A DNA stretch of 64,000 nucleotides from Pirellulaceae bacterium (GTDB lineage: Bacteria > Planctomycetota > Planctomycetia > Pirellulales > Pirellulaceae). The notes beneath the pieces are model-generated. The model did not search any database, was not told where the DNA came from, and was given only the letters and a program-made list of their open reading frames with translations. The position numbers and the translations under genes were made by a program. The stretch spans positions 1-64,000 of the forward strand of contig JAHDXO010000062.1 of the NCBI GenBank assembly GCA_023382975.1. The letters run 5' to 3'. Positions 55,201 through 63,938 of the stretch are shown one piece after another (position 1 is the stretch's first letter; each line of letters opens with the position of its first letter).

Positions 55201-58200
55201 GTTCCCGGGCAACATGCTCGAACGGCCCAGTCTGCTGCTGAACCCCTGGCCGATCCGGACTACCGAAACCGGGGCGCAAGAGGCCAAGGCTGGCGATGCC
55301 TTTGCCGCCGAGATGGACGAAGCCGAGGCAATGTTCAAGCGCGCAGGTGGGCAGAGCGGCGCAGCGGTCGCCGGCGGGGACTTCGCGAACTTGGATTTCC
55401 TGGCCGAGGCGTCCGCGGTGCTCTTGAATCTGACGGTTGACGAGGACGGCATGATCTCCATTCCGCGGGACCGGCTTGGCGCGCACCAGCATCTGCACTT
55501 GGTCGCCGTCGATCCGCGGTCAACAGTCTACCGCGCGGTTTCGTTGCCGGAATCCGACATCGCCACCAACGATCTTCGGTTGATCCGCGGACTCGACCCG
55601 GATAAGCATTTCGCGCAGAAGAAGTTGATCACGACCGTGACGGGCGATAAGCCGTTCGGGATCGCGGACATCACCAGCTCGCGTTTCGAGCTGTACGACA
55701 GTCTGAGCAAAGTCTACACGCTGTACACGACCTTGAGCGGCGACGCCAAGTTGGCCGAATTCGGCTTCGTCACCCGCTGGCCGCAATTGCCGGACGAGGA
55801 AAAGCGGGCGAAGTATTCCGAGTTCGCGTGCCACGAGCTGAATCTGTTTCTGTACCACAAGGATCCGGAATTTTTCCGCGCCGTCGCGGCGCCGCTCTTG
55901 CAGAACAAGAAGGACAAGCAGTTCCTGGATCTCTGGCTGCTGGGCAGCAACCTGAACGAGTTCCTGCAGCCGTGGAACTACCAGCGGTTGAACGTCGCCG
56001 AACGGATCCTGCTCGCGCAACGCATCGCCGCCGACCGCCAGTTCACCACGCGGCACGTGCAAGACCTGTTCGCGCTGCTGCCGCCCGACATCGAACGATT
56101 CAATTTCCTGTTCGAAACGGCCGTGCAGGGCAGCGCCCTCGAGACCGGTGACGTGCTAGGGCTGAAAGACGCCAAGAAGCAGGCGGAAGCGGATCGAGGA
56201 GCGGCGCTGGGATTGGCCGGTCTTGAACAACTCCGCCGCGCCCAGGCACCGGCCTCCACCGCCGCGGCACGCCCCCCGGCGCCGTCCGCCCCAGCACCCG
56301 CGGAACCGGCCACGGCCGCCAACGTGCAGATGGCCCGCGAAGCGCTCGCGGACGGAAGAATGGATGCTCGCAACGGAATGCTCCGCCAACGTCTGGCGGA
56401 CAAGGCCGAGAAGGCCGTCGAGGAGTATTTCGAAAGCCAATCGGAACTGCGCAAGAGCGTCCGCCAACTGTATCAGAAGCTGGACAAGACCCAGGAGTGG
56501 GTCGAGAACCACTACTACCGCCTGCCCATCGAACAGCAGACGGCCGAACTGATCTCCGTGAACGCTTTTTGGCGCGACTACGCCCAGCATGATGCGGCCG
56601 GTCAGACGCCGTTCCGCTCGGTACACTTGGCCGAGGCATCGCGGAACTTCCCCGAGATGATGTTCGCTTTGGCCGTCCTGGATCTGCCGTTCGCCGCCGA
56701 GAAGCATGAAACGCAGTTCGAGGACGGCGCCATGACGCTGAAGGCCGGATCGCCCCTGGTGGCGTTCCACGAGGAGATCCAGCCGGTCGAGCCGGTGGCC
56801 GAAGCGACGCCGATTCTGGTCAGCCAGAACTTCTTCCGCCACAGCGACCGCTACCGCTTCGAAGACAACGAACGATTGGACAAGTTCGTCACGGACGAGT
56901 TCCTGATCCACGTCGTCTACGGGTGCCAGGTCGTCGTGACCAACCCCACCTCGTCCGCGCAGAAACTCGACGTGCTGCTGCAAGTACCGCTGGGCGCAAT
57001 TCCCGTGCTGAACGGCCGCTATACCCGCAGCGTTCACACGCAGTTGCAGCCGTTTAGCACCCAGACGCTCGAATACCACTTCTACTTCCCGGCCGCCGGC
57101 CAATTCCCGCACTATCCGGTCCAGGTAGCCAAGAACGAGCGCTTGCTCGCCCACGCCGATCCGTTCACCTTCAACGTGGTCGCCGAACCGACGCGAGTGG
57201 ACACCGAGTCGTGGGATTACATCTCGCAGTTCGGTACCGAGGACCAGGTGATCGAGTACTTGCAGCGCAACAACCTGCCCCGGACCAACCTGGAGAAGAT
57301 CGCCTTCCGCATGCAGGACCGAGCCTTCTTCGACCGGATCATCCCGCTGCTGTCGCAACGCCACGCCTACAACAACACGCTGTGGTCGTACGGCATCAAG
57401 CACAATGTCCCGGCCGCGATTCAGCAGTTCCTGCTGCACGCCGACAACTTCGTCAACCAGTGCGGCGCCTATCTGCGCAGCCCGTTGCTGACCATCGACC
57501 CGGTGGCTCGCAAGGCCTACGAGCACATGGAGTACAAACCCCTGGTCAATGCCCGCGCCCATCAACTGGGCGCCCGCCGCCAGATCGTCAACGACCGCTT
57601 TCACCAGCAGTACCACCGGTTGCTGAACATCCTCAGCTACCGGCGCCAGTTGGATCACGACGACTTGATGTCCGTCACCTACTACCTGCTCTTGCAGGAT
57701 CGCGTCGAGGAAGCGATCGACTTCTTCAGCCGCGTGAATCCGCAGCAACTGCCGACGCGGATGCAGCACGACTACTTCACGGCCTACCTGGCCTTCTCGC
57801 AGGAGCAGCCCGAGCGGGCGAAGGCGATCACCGACCGCTACGCCGAATATCCCGTCGACCGATGGCGAAGGGCGTTCGCTGAGATCGCCGCTCAACTGGC
57901 CGAAATCGGCGGTCAAGCCGCGGCGATCGTCGACGACAAGAGCCGCGACCAGGTGCAGACCAGTCTGGCGGCGAGCGAACCGAGTTTCGAGTTCCGCGTC
58001 GAAGCGCGCCAGGTGGAGATCAATTACCAGAACCTGAAGCAGGTCGCGGTGAATTACTACCTGATGGACATCGAGCTGCTGTTCAGCCGCAACCCGTTCG
58101 TGCAGCAGTTCTCCGGCCAGTTCTCGCACATTCGGCCCAATTTGACGCAGACGGTTGATCTGCCGCCGGACGCCAAGCAGCATCGTTTCGCCTTGCCCGA

Positions 58201-58552
58201 AGCGTTGCACAACAGCAACGTCCTGGTCGAGATCCGCGGCGCGGGGCAGGTGCGGTCCCAGGCCTACTACGCCAACTCGCTGGCCGTTCAGGTGATCGAG
58301 AACTACGGTCAGGTGCGAGTCGCGGACAGCGGCACGGGCCAGGCGTTGCCCAAAGTCTACGTCAAAGTCTACGCCCGCATGCAGGACGGCCGGACGCGCT
58401 TCTACAAGGACGGCTACACCGACTTGCGAGGAAGGTTCGACTACGCCTCGCTCAGCACCAACGAACTCGACTTCGTCGACCGCTTCGCTCTGCTCGTCCT
58501 GAGCGAACGAAACGGCGCCGTCGTACGAGAAGCCGCCCCGCCCAAACGCTGA
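52205..58552 (+). CDS. Large exported alpha-2-macroglobulin-like protein, 2,115 aa
   Basis: A signal peptide (LLVCLVLLSGSAAAAAAEID) is followed by a helical region to about 400. The part from about 417 to 640 (FAFTNPPRFAAEDPVSLDVY, NRAGVFVVDFIGSGRSSRAV, ATIWFAGRDYTPGDRGEI) has the sequence pattern of macroglobulin (MG) beta-sandwich domains. A Pro/Ala-rich linker lies near 1347-1375 with a predicted helical stretch after it. The last 80 residues form another beta-sandwich-like domain (RVADSGTGQALPKVYVKVYA). The thioester CGEQ motif of protease-trapping macroglobulins is absent, so covalent trapping is unlikely. Similar very long proteins are conserved in planctomycetes; their role is not known. 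GGGGGGAG lies before the ATG. It is a single-gene unit. Confidence 0.75.
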   Translation: MQSVPKLLVCLVLLSGSAAAAAAEIDYIEDFALAGDRTVPLKQLIPGTEDYYYYHCLHFQNIEQFDQVEKLLADWIKRHNYTPRVREIQNRQALLTYDKDPQKSLEHIRQQLNLQFNHQRETIGQKPNLPIALDPATITRQRLTEQAMARFQNLEGFEDSALDWLTAAELNPDRRRHLLSRLRRPDYANLSQLVVDDLNYQNSGGFGSLPIHGLLLLSQLDDCVKRKPDLLNQTNFVNAYLIKLQPEADVDWQREPEQHLALLDRMWAFVQQLGPVHNSLKAHVLYHRLDFDRARGIYEKDRFMTYIRLPRPLPYVERKFLEQEDSRRFPADLNADFASFTLLPPVGNDEPLVRSYLHHFFVDETTYEPLLPYINDQYLKRQFAETKIVNGLGEGEQWSSLLAPAEFQALKDRVDLDFAFTNPPRFAAEDPVSLDVYVKNVGTLIVKVFEINTANFYRENLREVNTDINLDGLVPNWENTYEYSEPALRRVRRRFDFPELNRAGVFVVDFIGSGRSSRAVIRKGMLRHLVRTTTAGQAFTVFDEQNRKLNDATIWFAGRDYTPGDRGEILVPFSNAPQRQPIVLSQGGFSALGEFQHESEDYALAAGIYVDRESILQQNTAKVVIRPQLYLNGIPVSLRLLDEVRLVINSRDREDVSTTKEVADFELFEDREATYEFQVPQRLRSLGFQLMAKVQNLSQNKKIDLAVAESFSLNEIDGTDKVEDLHLVLIDGQFALDVLGRTGESRSDRPVRLTLKHRDFKQPVQTTLKTDPQGRVHLGPLTDIVALTAQGPEDTAHTWNLLQPGNTIASQLHGMAGERLVLPYSAQAGQPLPKEPTRDEFSLLELRGDTFLTDRFEALSLDGGLLQIQGLARGDYDLWLKRTNQTIRIRIADGRRDGDFVLGTNRQLEVRGDNPLQIAAVEVAEQAVTVRVQNATKFTRVHLLATHYWPAFPVFQHLSRVRDAEPAWAAPKKLDALYVEGRNIGDEYRYIIDRRYATKFPGNMLERPSLLLNPWPIRTTETGAQEAKAGDAFAAEMDEAEAMFKRAGGQSGAAVAGGDFANLDFLAEASAVLLNLTVDEDGMISIPRDRLGAHQHLHLVAVDPRSTVYRAVSLPESDIATNDLRLIRGLDPDKHFAQKKLITTVTGDKPFGIADITSSRFELYDSLSKVYTLYTTLSGDAKLAEFGFVTRWPQLPDEEKRAKYSEFACHELNLFLYHKDPEFFRAVAAPLLQNKKDKQFLDLWLLGSNLNEFLQPWNYQRLNVAERILLAQRIAADRQFTTRHVQDLFALLPPDIERFNFLFETAVQGSALETGDVLGLKDAKKQAEADRGAALGLAGLEQLRRAQAPASTAAARPPAPSAPAPAEPATAANVQMAREALADGRMDARNGMLRQRLADKAEKAVEEYFESQSELRKSVRQLYQKLDKTQEWVENHYYRLPIEQQTAELISVNAFWRDYAQHDAAGQTPFRSVHLAEASRNFPEMMFALAVLDLPFAAEKHETQFEDGAMTLKAGSPLVAFHEEIQPVEPVAEATPILVSQNFFRHSDRYRFEDNERLDKFVTDEFLIHVVYGCQVVVTNPTSSAQKLDVLLQVPLGAIPVLNGRYTRSVHTQLQPFSTQTLEYHFYFPAAGQFPHYPVQVAKNERLLAHADPFTFNVVAEPTRVDTESWDYISQFGTEDQVIEYLQRNNLPRTNLEKIAFRMQDRAFFDRIIPLLSQRHAYNNTLWSYGIKHNVPAAIQQFLLHADNFVNQCGAYLRSPLLTIDPVARKAYEHMEYKPLVNARAHQLGARRQIVNDRFHQQYHRLLNILSYRRQLDHDDLMSVTYYLLLQDRVEEAIDFFSRVNPQQLPTRMQHDYFTAYLAFSQEQPERAKAITDRYAEYPVDRWRRAFAEIAAQLAEIGGQAAAIVDDKSRDQVQTSLAASEPSFEFRVEARQVEINYQNLKQVAVNYYLMDIELLFSRNPFVQQFSGQFSHIRPNLTQTVDLPPDAKQHRFALPEALHNSNVLVEIRGAGQVRSQAYYANSLAVQVIENYGQVRVADSGTGQALPKVYVKVYARMQDGRTRFYKDGYTDLRGRFDYASLSTNELDFVDRFALLVLSERNGAVVREAAPPKR

Positions 58553-58582
58553 TCGGCGAGTGGGGCGAACGGCGAGATTGTT

Positions 58583-58612
58583 AGGCTGGTGTCCTACGGA
58601 TGGCACCAGCCT
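58583..58612. terminator. Bidirectional terminator candidate
   Basis: A 9 bp perfect stem, AGGCTGGTG / CACCAGCCT, with a 12-base loop is followed by TTT on the plus strand. It lies between two convergent genes that end at 58552 and 58673, the right place for a shared terminator. The T-run is short. Confidence 0.5.
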
Positions 58613-58672
58613 TTCCCGGCCGTCTTGAGATGGGGGGAACCCAGGTTGCCTCCCACTCGAAGCGCGTCTGGA

Positions 58673-60160
58673 TCAGCGTTCGACCAATTCTGGTTGTGCA
58701 AATTCGCCGTCCATGTCGTAGGGCAGACGCTTGACTTGTTTGCCTTCCTTGTCGGTGAAGTACAGGTACGAACGCGAAAACTGGTCGGCGTCGCCGTCGG
58801 CCCAGAACGCGTAGAAATCGTCCCGTGCGTTGACTGGGCGGCGCATGTAGGAATGGTTCCGTTGGCTGCCGGCCGTCACGTCCTTCGCCTTGTTCCACGT
58901 CGCGCCCTGGTCGCGGCTTGTCCAGATTGCCACTTCGCCGCCCGTGCCCCAACGCTGCGGTCCCGGCTCGGACGGCACGATCGCCCGCCAGACACCGTCG
59001 GCCTCGATGTACAGCGAGCCCATGTCGTAGTTGTGCGTGGTGCGAGCAATTTCGTGGAACAACCACTGCCGTCCGTCCCAGCGGGCGATCGTCTGGTAGC
59101 GGGGCTCGCCGCCGGGACCGGGCTGATAGTTGGCCGACGTGACGTAGAGAATCACTGGATTTCCTTCGGCGTCCAGTTGCGTGTCGTTGACGTAGACCAA
59201 GCGGCCCTCGGCCTGATAGTTCCGCACCAGCGCGGGACCGAGCGGATCGGCCAATGGCAATTGCAGCGGCTGGCCGTCGACGGTCTGCCACGTGCGGCCC
59301 ATGTCGCGGGTCTCGGCGTAGTACAGGTTCGTCCGCCGGTCGACGTTCCCACCGGGATGCATCATGAAGCCAGTGATGATCCGCTTGCCGAACGCGTTGC
59401 TGACCTGGTAGTGGCCGCCCATTCCGGCCAGTTTCGTCGGCTCGCTCCACGTGCGACCGTCCTGGCTGAGGGCAAAGTACAGTTCGCGCCCGCGGGTGTA
59501 ACGCGTGAACAGATGCAGGAACCCCTGACCCTCGATCCACCAAGGCTGCGGGTACGTGAATTCGTCCTCCAGAATACGCTCGAAGGCATCCGTGCTGTAC
59601 GGCTCGACGCTGCGGTACACGAAACCGGGCCGGCGCTGGCCGCGTCCGCTGACGAAGACCCACAGATGCCCGTGCTCGTCCAGCGCGAGGCTAGGGTCGT
59701 CGTGCGGATCGTCGACACCCTGTTTGTCGTGAACGATCGTCGGCCGGGGAACGCGTTGCTGCTGGTGGTCGTAGTAGGAAGCCATCGCCAGCAAATACCG
59801 CCGTCCTTCTTTCGCCCCGCCGTAGACAAAGAACGTCTTCTGGACCTGCGGCGCGTGAATGGCGATCGGTACGTGGTTGGCCGTGTACGTGCCCAAGCCG
59901 CCCGAATACTTGTCGCCGAACTCGCTCTTCTGCCCCAGCGTGAACCAGATGCCGCGATACCCATCGTCCTTGGCCGAAGCGACGTGGCGATCCTCAGGGT
60001 TGGCCGTGGATTCGGCGCTTGGCGCGGGATCTGACGCGGGGACCGTTTCGCCCGCGGCGACGATGAGCAAGGTCAGGGAGAGCGTGAACATGAAGGTTGC
60101 GCGAGCGGAATTGCCAGCCGACGGATCGGTTCGAGCGTTGCGGAAGTCGTTGGTGATCAT
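58673..60160 (-). CDS. BNR-4 repeat exported protein, short paralogue
   Basis: The 495-residue protein has a membrane-spanning signal (FTLSLTLLIVAAGETVPA, starting about residue 25) and a beta-propeller of the BNR_4 type: YRGIWFTLGQKSEFGDKYSG, QKTFFVYGGAKEGRRYLL, DDPHDDPSLALDEHGHLWVF and TRYTRGRELYFALSQDGRTW. It is about 50 per cent alike to the C-terminal two-thirds of the next protein and follows it on the same strand after an 89 bp gap that holds a hairpin-like repeat. Such proteins act on polysaccharides in known relatives; no catalytic residue is assigned here. AGGAG lies 12 bases before the ATG at 60160; ATG 60091 is an alternative without a site. Confidence 0.78.
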   Translation of the reverse strand: MITNDFRNARTDPSAGNSARATFMFTLSLTLLIVAAGETVPASDPAPSAESTANPEDRHVASAKDDGYRGIWFTLGQKSEFGDKYSGGLGTYTANHVPIAIHAPQVQKTFFVYGGAKEGRRYLLAMASYYDHQQQRVPRPTIVHDKQGVDDPHDDPSLALDEHGHLWVFVSGRGQRRPGFVYRSVEPYSTDAFERILEDEFTYPQPWWIEGQGFLHLFTRYTRGRELYFALSQDGRTWSEPTKLAGMGGHYQVSNAFGKRIITGFMMHPGGNVDRRTNLYYAETRDMGRTWQTVDGQPLQLPLADPLGPALVRNYQAEGRLVYVNDTQLDAEGNPVILYVTSANYQPGPGGEPRYQTIARWDGRQWLFHEIARTTHNYDMGSLYIEADGVWRAIVPSEPGPQRWGTGGEVAIWTSRDQGATWNKAKDVTAGSQRNHSYMRRPVNARDDFYAFWADGDADQFSRSYLYFTDKEGKQVKRLPYDMDGEFAQPELVER

Positions 60161-60211
60161 TGGTTCGCGGGCTCCTGGAGAGGAATTGAAGTTGCGGGTG
60201 ATTTGGCGATG

Positions 60212-60236
60212 GAGCACAGGCTGGCCGCCCGTGCTA
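60212..60236. repeat. Partial dispersed hairpin repeat
   Basis: AGCACAGGCTGGCCGCCCGT followed by GCT resembles the second hairpin of the repeats at 27838 and 38462. It lies in the short gap between the two BNR-4 genes, where it could limit read-through. Confidence 0.45.
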
Positions 60237-60249
60237 CGACGGGCGCCAA

Positions 60250-62580
60250 CTACGGTGGCGGCGGAATCGGGGGATCGAGTAGCAGGGGTTCGGCGAAGTC
60301 GTTGGGCATGTCGTAGGGAAGCATGTACAGACGGCTGCCGGTGGAATCGGTGAAGTACAGTCGCGAGGGCGAGAACCGGCCGGAATCGCCGTCGGCCCAC
60401 AAGGCGAAGAACGGATCGGCGGGATTGTGCGGTCGGCGGACATAGCTGTGATTCTGAGGACTTTGCCGAGTCACCTGCCGCTGCAAATTCCAATGCTCGC
60501 CACGGTCGGTCGAGACCCACAGTCCGACTTCACCGCCCGTGAGATACCGTTGCGGTCCCGCGAGCGAGGGCGCGATCAGCGTCCAGCGGTCGCCGTCCAG
60601 GTAGAGGCTTCCCCGGTCGTAGTTATGGTCGGTGTCGGTAACCGGCCGGGTGATCCAGCGAGTGCCGTCCCAACGCGTGATCTCGATCGTGCGTGGATCG
60701 TTCTCCGGCCCGGGGCCATAGCCGCCGCTGGTCACGTACAGAATGACCGGCCGTCCCTGTTCGTCGAACAACAATTGGCTGTTGTACAGAAGTCGGCCGT
60801 GGGCTTCGGCGTCGACGACCAGCGCCGGGTTCTGGGGCGAGTCGAGTGGCGTCGTCAGCGGTTGGCCATCGACGGTGGTCCAGGTTTGGCCGAAGTCGGT
60901 TGTCTGGGCGTAGTAGACGTTCGTGCGTCGGTCGACGCTGCCGCCTGGATGATAGTTGAACGCCGTGCCGATCTTGCCGTCGTGCAGGCGACTGGTTTGG
61001 TAGTGTCCATCGAAACCGGCCAGTTTCCGCATGTCGCTCCACTGGCGGCCATCCTTGCTGGTCTCCCAGTACAACTCGCGTCCGCGGGTGTACTTGGTCA
61101 GCAGGTGAAAGAAACCTTGCTGCGGCACATGCCAGATCTGCGAGTAGGTCTGCTCCCGCGTCGCGATTTCGTCGAACGCTTCGACCGAATACGGTTCCCT
61201 GCTCCGGAAGATCTGGCCCGGTCGATGCCGCGCGCGGCCGGCGACGAAAACCCAGACGTGCCCCGCCGAATCGATCGCGATGCTGGGGTTGTCGTGGGGG
61301 TCGTCGACACCGCGCTGGTCCCGCACAATCGTCGGGCGTGGCACGCGATGCCGCTGGTGGTCGTAGTACGACGCCATGACCAACAGATAGCGACGGTCCG
61401 GCCCCGTGGTTCCGCCGTAGACGAAGAAGGTCTTCTGAACCTCGGGGGCATAGACCGCCATCGGGATCAGCGTGTGCCCGAAGCAGAAGGCCAGCCCGCC
61501 CGAGTACTTGTCGCCGTACTCGCCGCGCATCTGCCCGAGCGTAAACCAGATGCCGCGATAGCCGTCCACTTGGTCGCGGAACGTGTGGAACGCCGCCGCG
61601 TGCTCGCGTGTCCCCCGTTCGTTTTCGGCAGTGATCGCCAAGCGGTACGTTTGGTTCGGAGCGAATCCCGTCAGACTCACCAGCCGCTCGCAGGGCGTTC
61701 CTTCGATCACCAATCGTTCTGTGACCTCTTCACCGTTGAGCCGCGCGCGGATGGCAGCGGCCTCGATCGGTTTGTCCGACGCCACGGAGAACCGAAAGAC
61801 GCCGTCCGGGTCGAGCAAGCCTCCGGGGTGAGACGGCTGAACCACGTTGATCGAAGGAGGGGAGGGGCGAGCGGTGATCCGCAGATTCGCCAGATCCGCA
61901 AACTGTCCCGTCTGGCCGCGGATGCTGCTGATCCGCAGACGACCGAACGCCGTACCGGGAGCGAAGCGATTCCGCCAGCGGAGTTCCTCGCCGACCAGCT
62001 TGCCGTCCATGTTGACGGCGAATGTGTTGGCCGCCAGGTCATGGACGATTTCGTAGCGATGCCACCCCGTGTCGATCGGCGCCAACTCGCGATACTTGCC
62101 GTCGAAGTAGGCGAGTTGCCCGGGAATGTGGCCCCACAGCAGGCTCGACGCCTGATCCTCTGGCGCCGTCTGGCCGGGCCGCAGGAGAAACACGTCCAGC
62201 GTCCGGGACTCGGCCGTCGACACGCGCAGATCGAAGGAAATCGTCAATTGCGTCGCGGCGACGGGCGGAAAGTCTAGTAGATCGGCGTCTGTCGGCTCCT
62301 GTCCCGTCTGATGCCTGCGCAACACGCGGCGGAACGGGCCTTCGTCCAGGGCCACGATTTCGCCGGGGCGAGCCGTCCCCGCCGCCGGTGTCCAGCGACT
62401 ATCACCGTGACTGACCGCTTGCAACGGCCCCGGCGGATAGATCGCCTCGTCCGCCAGTCCCCCGGAATCGAACAAGACGACTTCCTCGCTGCCTGCTGGA
62501 TGCGCGACTCCGGCTGTCACCGCGCCGACCATCAGCCAAACCACCGCCAAGTATCGCGGCCCGCGAGATCCTGTGTTCAT
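60250..62580 (-). CDS. BNR-4 repeat exported protein with N-terminal beta-sandwich domains
   Basis: The 776-residue protein has a signal peptide (YLAVVWLMVGAVTAGVAHPA). A concanavalin-like region (about 30-240, TLDVFLLRPGQTAPEDQASS, FAVNMDGKLVGEELRWRNRF) is followed by an Ig/Fn-like domain (about 245-345), and then the BNR_4 propeller (about 350-776: YRGIWFTLGQMRGEYGDKYS, QKTFFVYGGTTGPDRRYLLV, GVDDPHDNPSIAIDSAGHVW). The propeller matches the downstream paralogue, which lacks the front domains. CAGGAGA lies 6 bases before the ATG at 62580. The protein ends in a run of prolines. Secreted polysaccharide binding or cleavage is likely; substrate unknown. Confidence 0.8.
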   Translation of the reverse strand: MNTGSRGPRYLAVVWLMVGAVTAGVAHPAGSEEVVLFDSGGLADEAIYPPGPLQAVSHGDSRWTPAAGTARPGEIVALDEGPFRRVLRRHQTGQEPTDADLLDFPPVAATQLTISFDLRVSTAESRTLDVFLLRPGQTAPEDQASSLLWGHIPGQLAYFDGKYRELAPIDTGWHRYEIVHDLAANTFAVNMDGKLVGEELRWRNRFAPGTAFGRLRISSIRGQTGQFADLANLRITARPSPPSINVVQPSHPGGLLDPDGVFRFSVASDKPIEAAAIRARLNGEEVTERLVIEGTPCERLVSLTGFAPNQTYRLAITAENERGTREHAAAFHTFRDQVDGYRGIWFTLGQMRGEYGDKYSGGLAFCFGHTLIPMAVYAPEVQKTFFVYGGTTGPDRRYLLVMASYYDHQRHRVPRPTIVRDQRGVDDPHDNPSIAIDSAGHVWVFVAGRARHRPGQIFRSREPYSVEAFDEIATREQTYSQIWHVPQQGFFHLLTKYTRGRELYWETSKDGRQWSDMRKLAGFDGHYQTSRLHDGKIGTAFNYHPGGSVDRRTNVYYAQTTDFGQTWTTVDGQPLTTPLDSPQNPALVVDAEAHGRLLYNSQLLFDEQGRPVILYVTSGGYGPGPENDPRTIEITRWDGTRWITRPVTDTDHNYDRGSLYLDGDRWTLIAPSLAGPQRYLTGGEVGLWVSTDRGEHWNLQRQVTRQSPQNHSYVRRPHNPADPFFALWADGDSGRFSPSRLYFTDSTGSRLYMLPYDMPNDFAEPLLLDPPIPPPP

Positions 62581-62606
62581 GGTTTGTCTCCTGAGGAGAG
62601 CAGAAG

Positions 62607-63263
62607 TCACTCTGTCTCCGTCGTCCGCCGGAACTCGCACCGCCAGACTTCGTGATCGTGCATCCTCATTCTGCGTTCGAAATGTGTGCGGTAGTCCAGG
62701 TCGTGCTCGGCAGGCTGTTCCTCGACGGGAAACGGTCCTTCGAGACGAGATGACGAGGTGATCACTTCGAGTGTCGCGTGGAAGTACTCCTCGACGTCCG
62801 TCCAGAAATGCAGGGTTCCCTGCGGCTGCAGCACCCGCTCGATCTGCGCGACGAACCGCTCGTTCATAATCCTCCGTCGCCGATGACGCTTCTTCCACCA
62901 CGGGTCCGGAAAATAAACATGCACGGCCGCGGCGCACCCGCCTGGCAGCAACTCGGCAAACAACCGCTCCGCATCTCCGTGAACCACCAGCGCATTGGAC
63001 CGCTGATGGCGAGCCAACTTCGCGGCGGCGTAGCGGGCGTACTTGCGAGCGATCTCGCAGCCCAGATAGTTCCGGTCGGGGTGAAAGCCGGAAGCGTTGG
63101 CCAAGAACAGCCCCTTGCCGCTTCCGACTTCGATCTCCAGGGGCTGAGCCTGGGAGAATAAGGTCTCGAACAGCAACGGCTGCGGCAAAGCTTCGACCGT
63201 CGTCAGATGACGCGAGAGATCCAGCGCGGGATCAATCTTACGAAGAGCCCGGCGTCCCATCAT
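62607..63263 (-). CDS. trmB: tRNA (guanine-N7-)-methyltransferase
   Basis: The 218-residue enzyme places N7-methylguanosine at position 46 of tRNA using SAM. The SAM site is LEIEVGSGKGLFLANAS, the next acidic strand is YLGCEIARKYARYAAAK, and the hallmark motif is VHVYFPDPWWKKRHRRRR. Length matches the family. It begins 10 bases after the fabZ-like stop, so the two are co-transcribed. Confidence 0.95.
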   Translation of the reverse strand: MMGRRALRKIDPALDLSRHLTTVEALPQPLLFETLFSQAQPLEIEVGSGKGLFLANASGFHPDRNYLGCEIARKYARYAAAKLARHQRSNALVVHGDAERLFAELLPGGCAAAVHVYFPDPWWKKRHRRRRIMNERFVAQIERVLQPQGTLHFWTDVEEYFHATLEVITSSSRLEGPFPVEEQPAEHDLDYRTHFERRMRMHDHEVWRCEFRRTTETE

Positions 63264-63273
63264 CCATCCCAGT

Positions 63274-63786
63274 CTACGACTGCTTCGCCGTCAACGCATC
63301 CACCGGAATGGGAATCCCTTTGATGCCGCCTTCTACAACCACGTTGCCGCGAACGACGCCCTGAAAGCGACATACGATCATCCGGCCCTTACGGACCTTC
63401 GTCAACTGGCTGATGAACACCAAACGGTCGCCGGGAAGCACTGGGTCTCGAAAACGAACATCTTCCAACCCCCCAAAGCCGACCATGGCGGCACCCAGCA
63501 ATTCGTACTTCTGTACGAAGTAGCTGCACATCTGGGCCGCGCATTCGAGCATGATCACGCCCGGCATCAACGGCATCCCCGGCATGTGACCACGTACCCA
63601 GAATTCATTTTCGGTCACGTCTTTATAGCCGATGCACAACAGCTTCTCGGCATCCTCCAGCACAATCGCCGTGAGCTGTTCCATCTCGTACCGCTGCGGA
63701 TTGTACTGGCGGATGACCTCGATATCGGCCGTCGGCGAATCGAAGTCGACGGTTGTCAGGTCGTATAGCAGTTCTTTGCTCGCCAT
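63274..63786 (-). CDS. 3-hydroxyacyl-ACP dehydratase, FabZ/FabA-like hotdog protein
   Basis: The 170-residue protein has the FabZ catalytic segment GHMPGMPLMPGVIMLECAAQ, with the His and the Glu of the active site, and VRFRDPVLPGDRLVFISQL from the hotdog core. It should dehydrate 3-hydroxyacyl-ACP in fatty acid synthesis. The N-terminal extension (about 40 residues) is longer than in E. coli FabZ. Planctomycetes often carry several paralogues, so this copy may serve a specialised lipid. It precedes trmB with a 10 bp gap. Confidence 0.88.
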   Translation of the reverse strand: MASKELLYDLTTVDFDSPTADIEVIRQYNPQRYEMEQLTAIVLEDAEKLLCIGYKDVTENEFWVRGHMPGMPLMPGVIMLECAAQMCSYFVQKYELLGAAMVGFGGLEDVRFRDPVLPGDRLVFISQLTKVRKGRMIVCRFQGVVRGNVVVEGGIKGIPIPVDALTAKQS

Positions 63787-63839
63787 TGTTCTGCTCCCTT
63801 ACCGTTGACAAGGCGATCGTCGATCACGAAACCAATTTC

Positions 63840-63938
63840 CTACGTGCTGACCTTGCGTCGCTTGGCCTTCCGGCCCTTCGCATTCGCGGGACGCTTGCCG
63901 TGATTCGCTTTTTTCACTTTGTGATGGGGTTTCGCCAC
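63840..63938 (-). CDS. Small highly basic protein, 32 aa, GTG start
   Basis: The minus strand encodes (V/M)AKPHHKVKKANHGKRPAN followed by AKGRKAKRRKVST. AGGAG lies 7 bases before the GTG at 63938, so expression is credible despite the size. Half of the residues are Lys, Arg or His. No known domain was recognised; the sequence resembles short conserved basic proteins of planctomycetes and could bind RNA or DNA. It precedes the fabZ-like gene on the same strand. Confidence 0.7.
   Translation of the reverse strand: MAKPHHKVKKANHGKRPANAKGRKAKRRKVST

Noticed and set aside
56156..58606. An 816-codon minus-strand frame opposite the 2,115-residue protein
   Set aside because: It is a shadow frame without start signals; the plus-strand frame has a signal peptide, ribosome-binding site and conserved domains.
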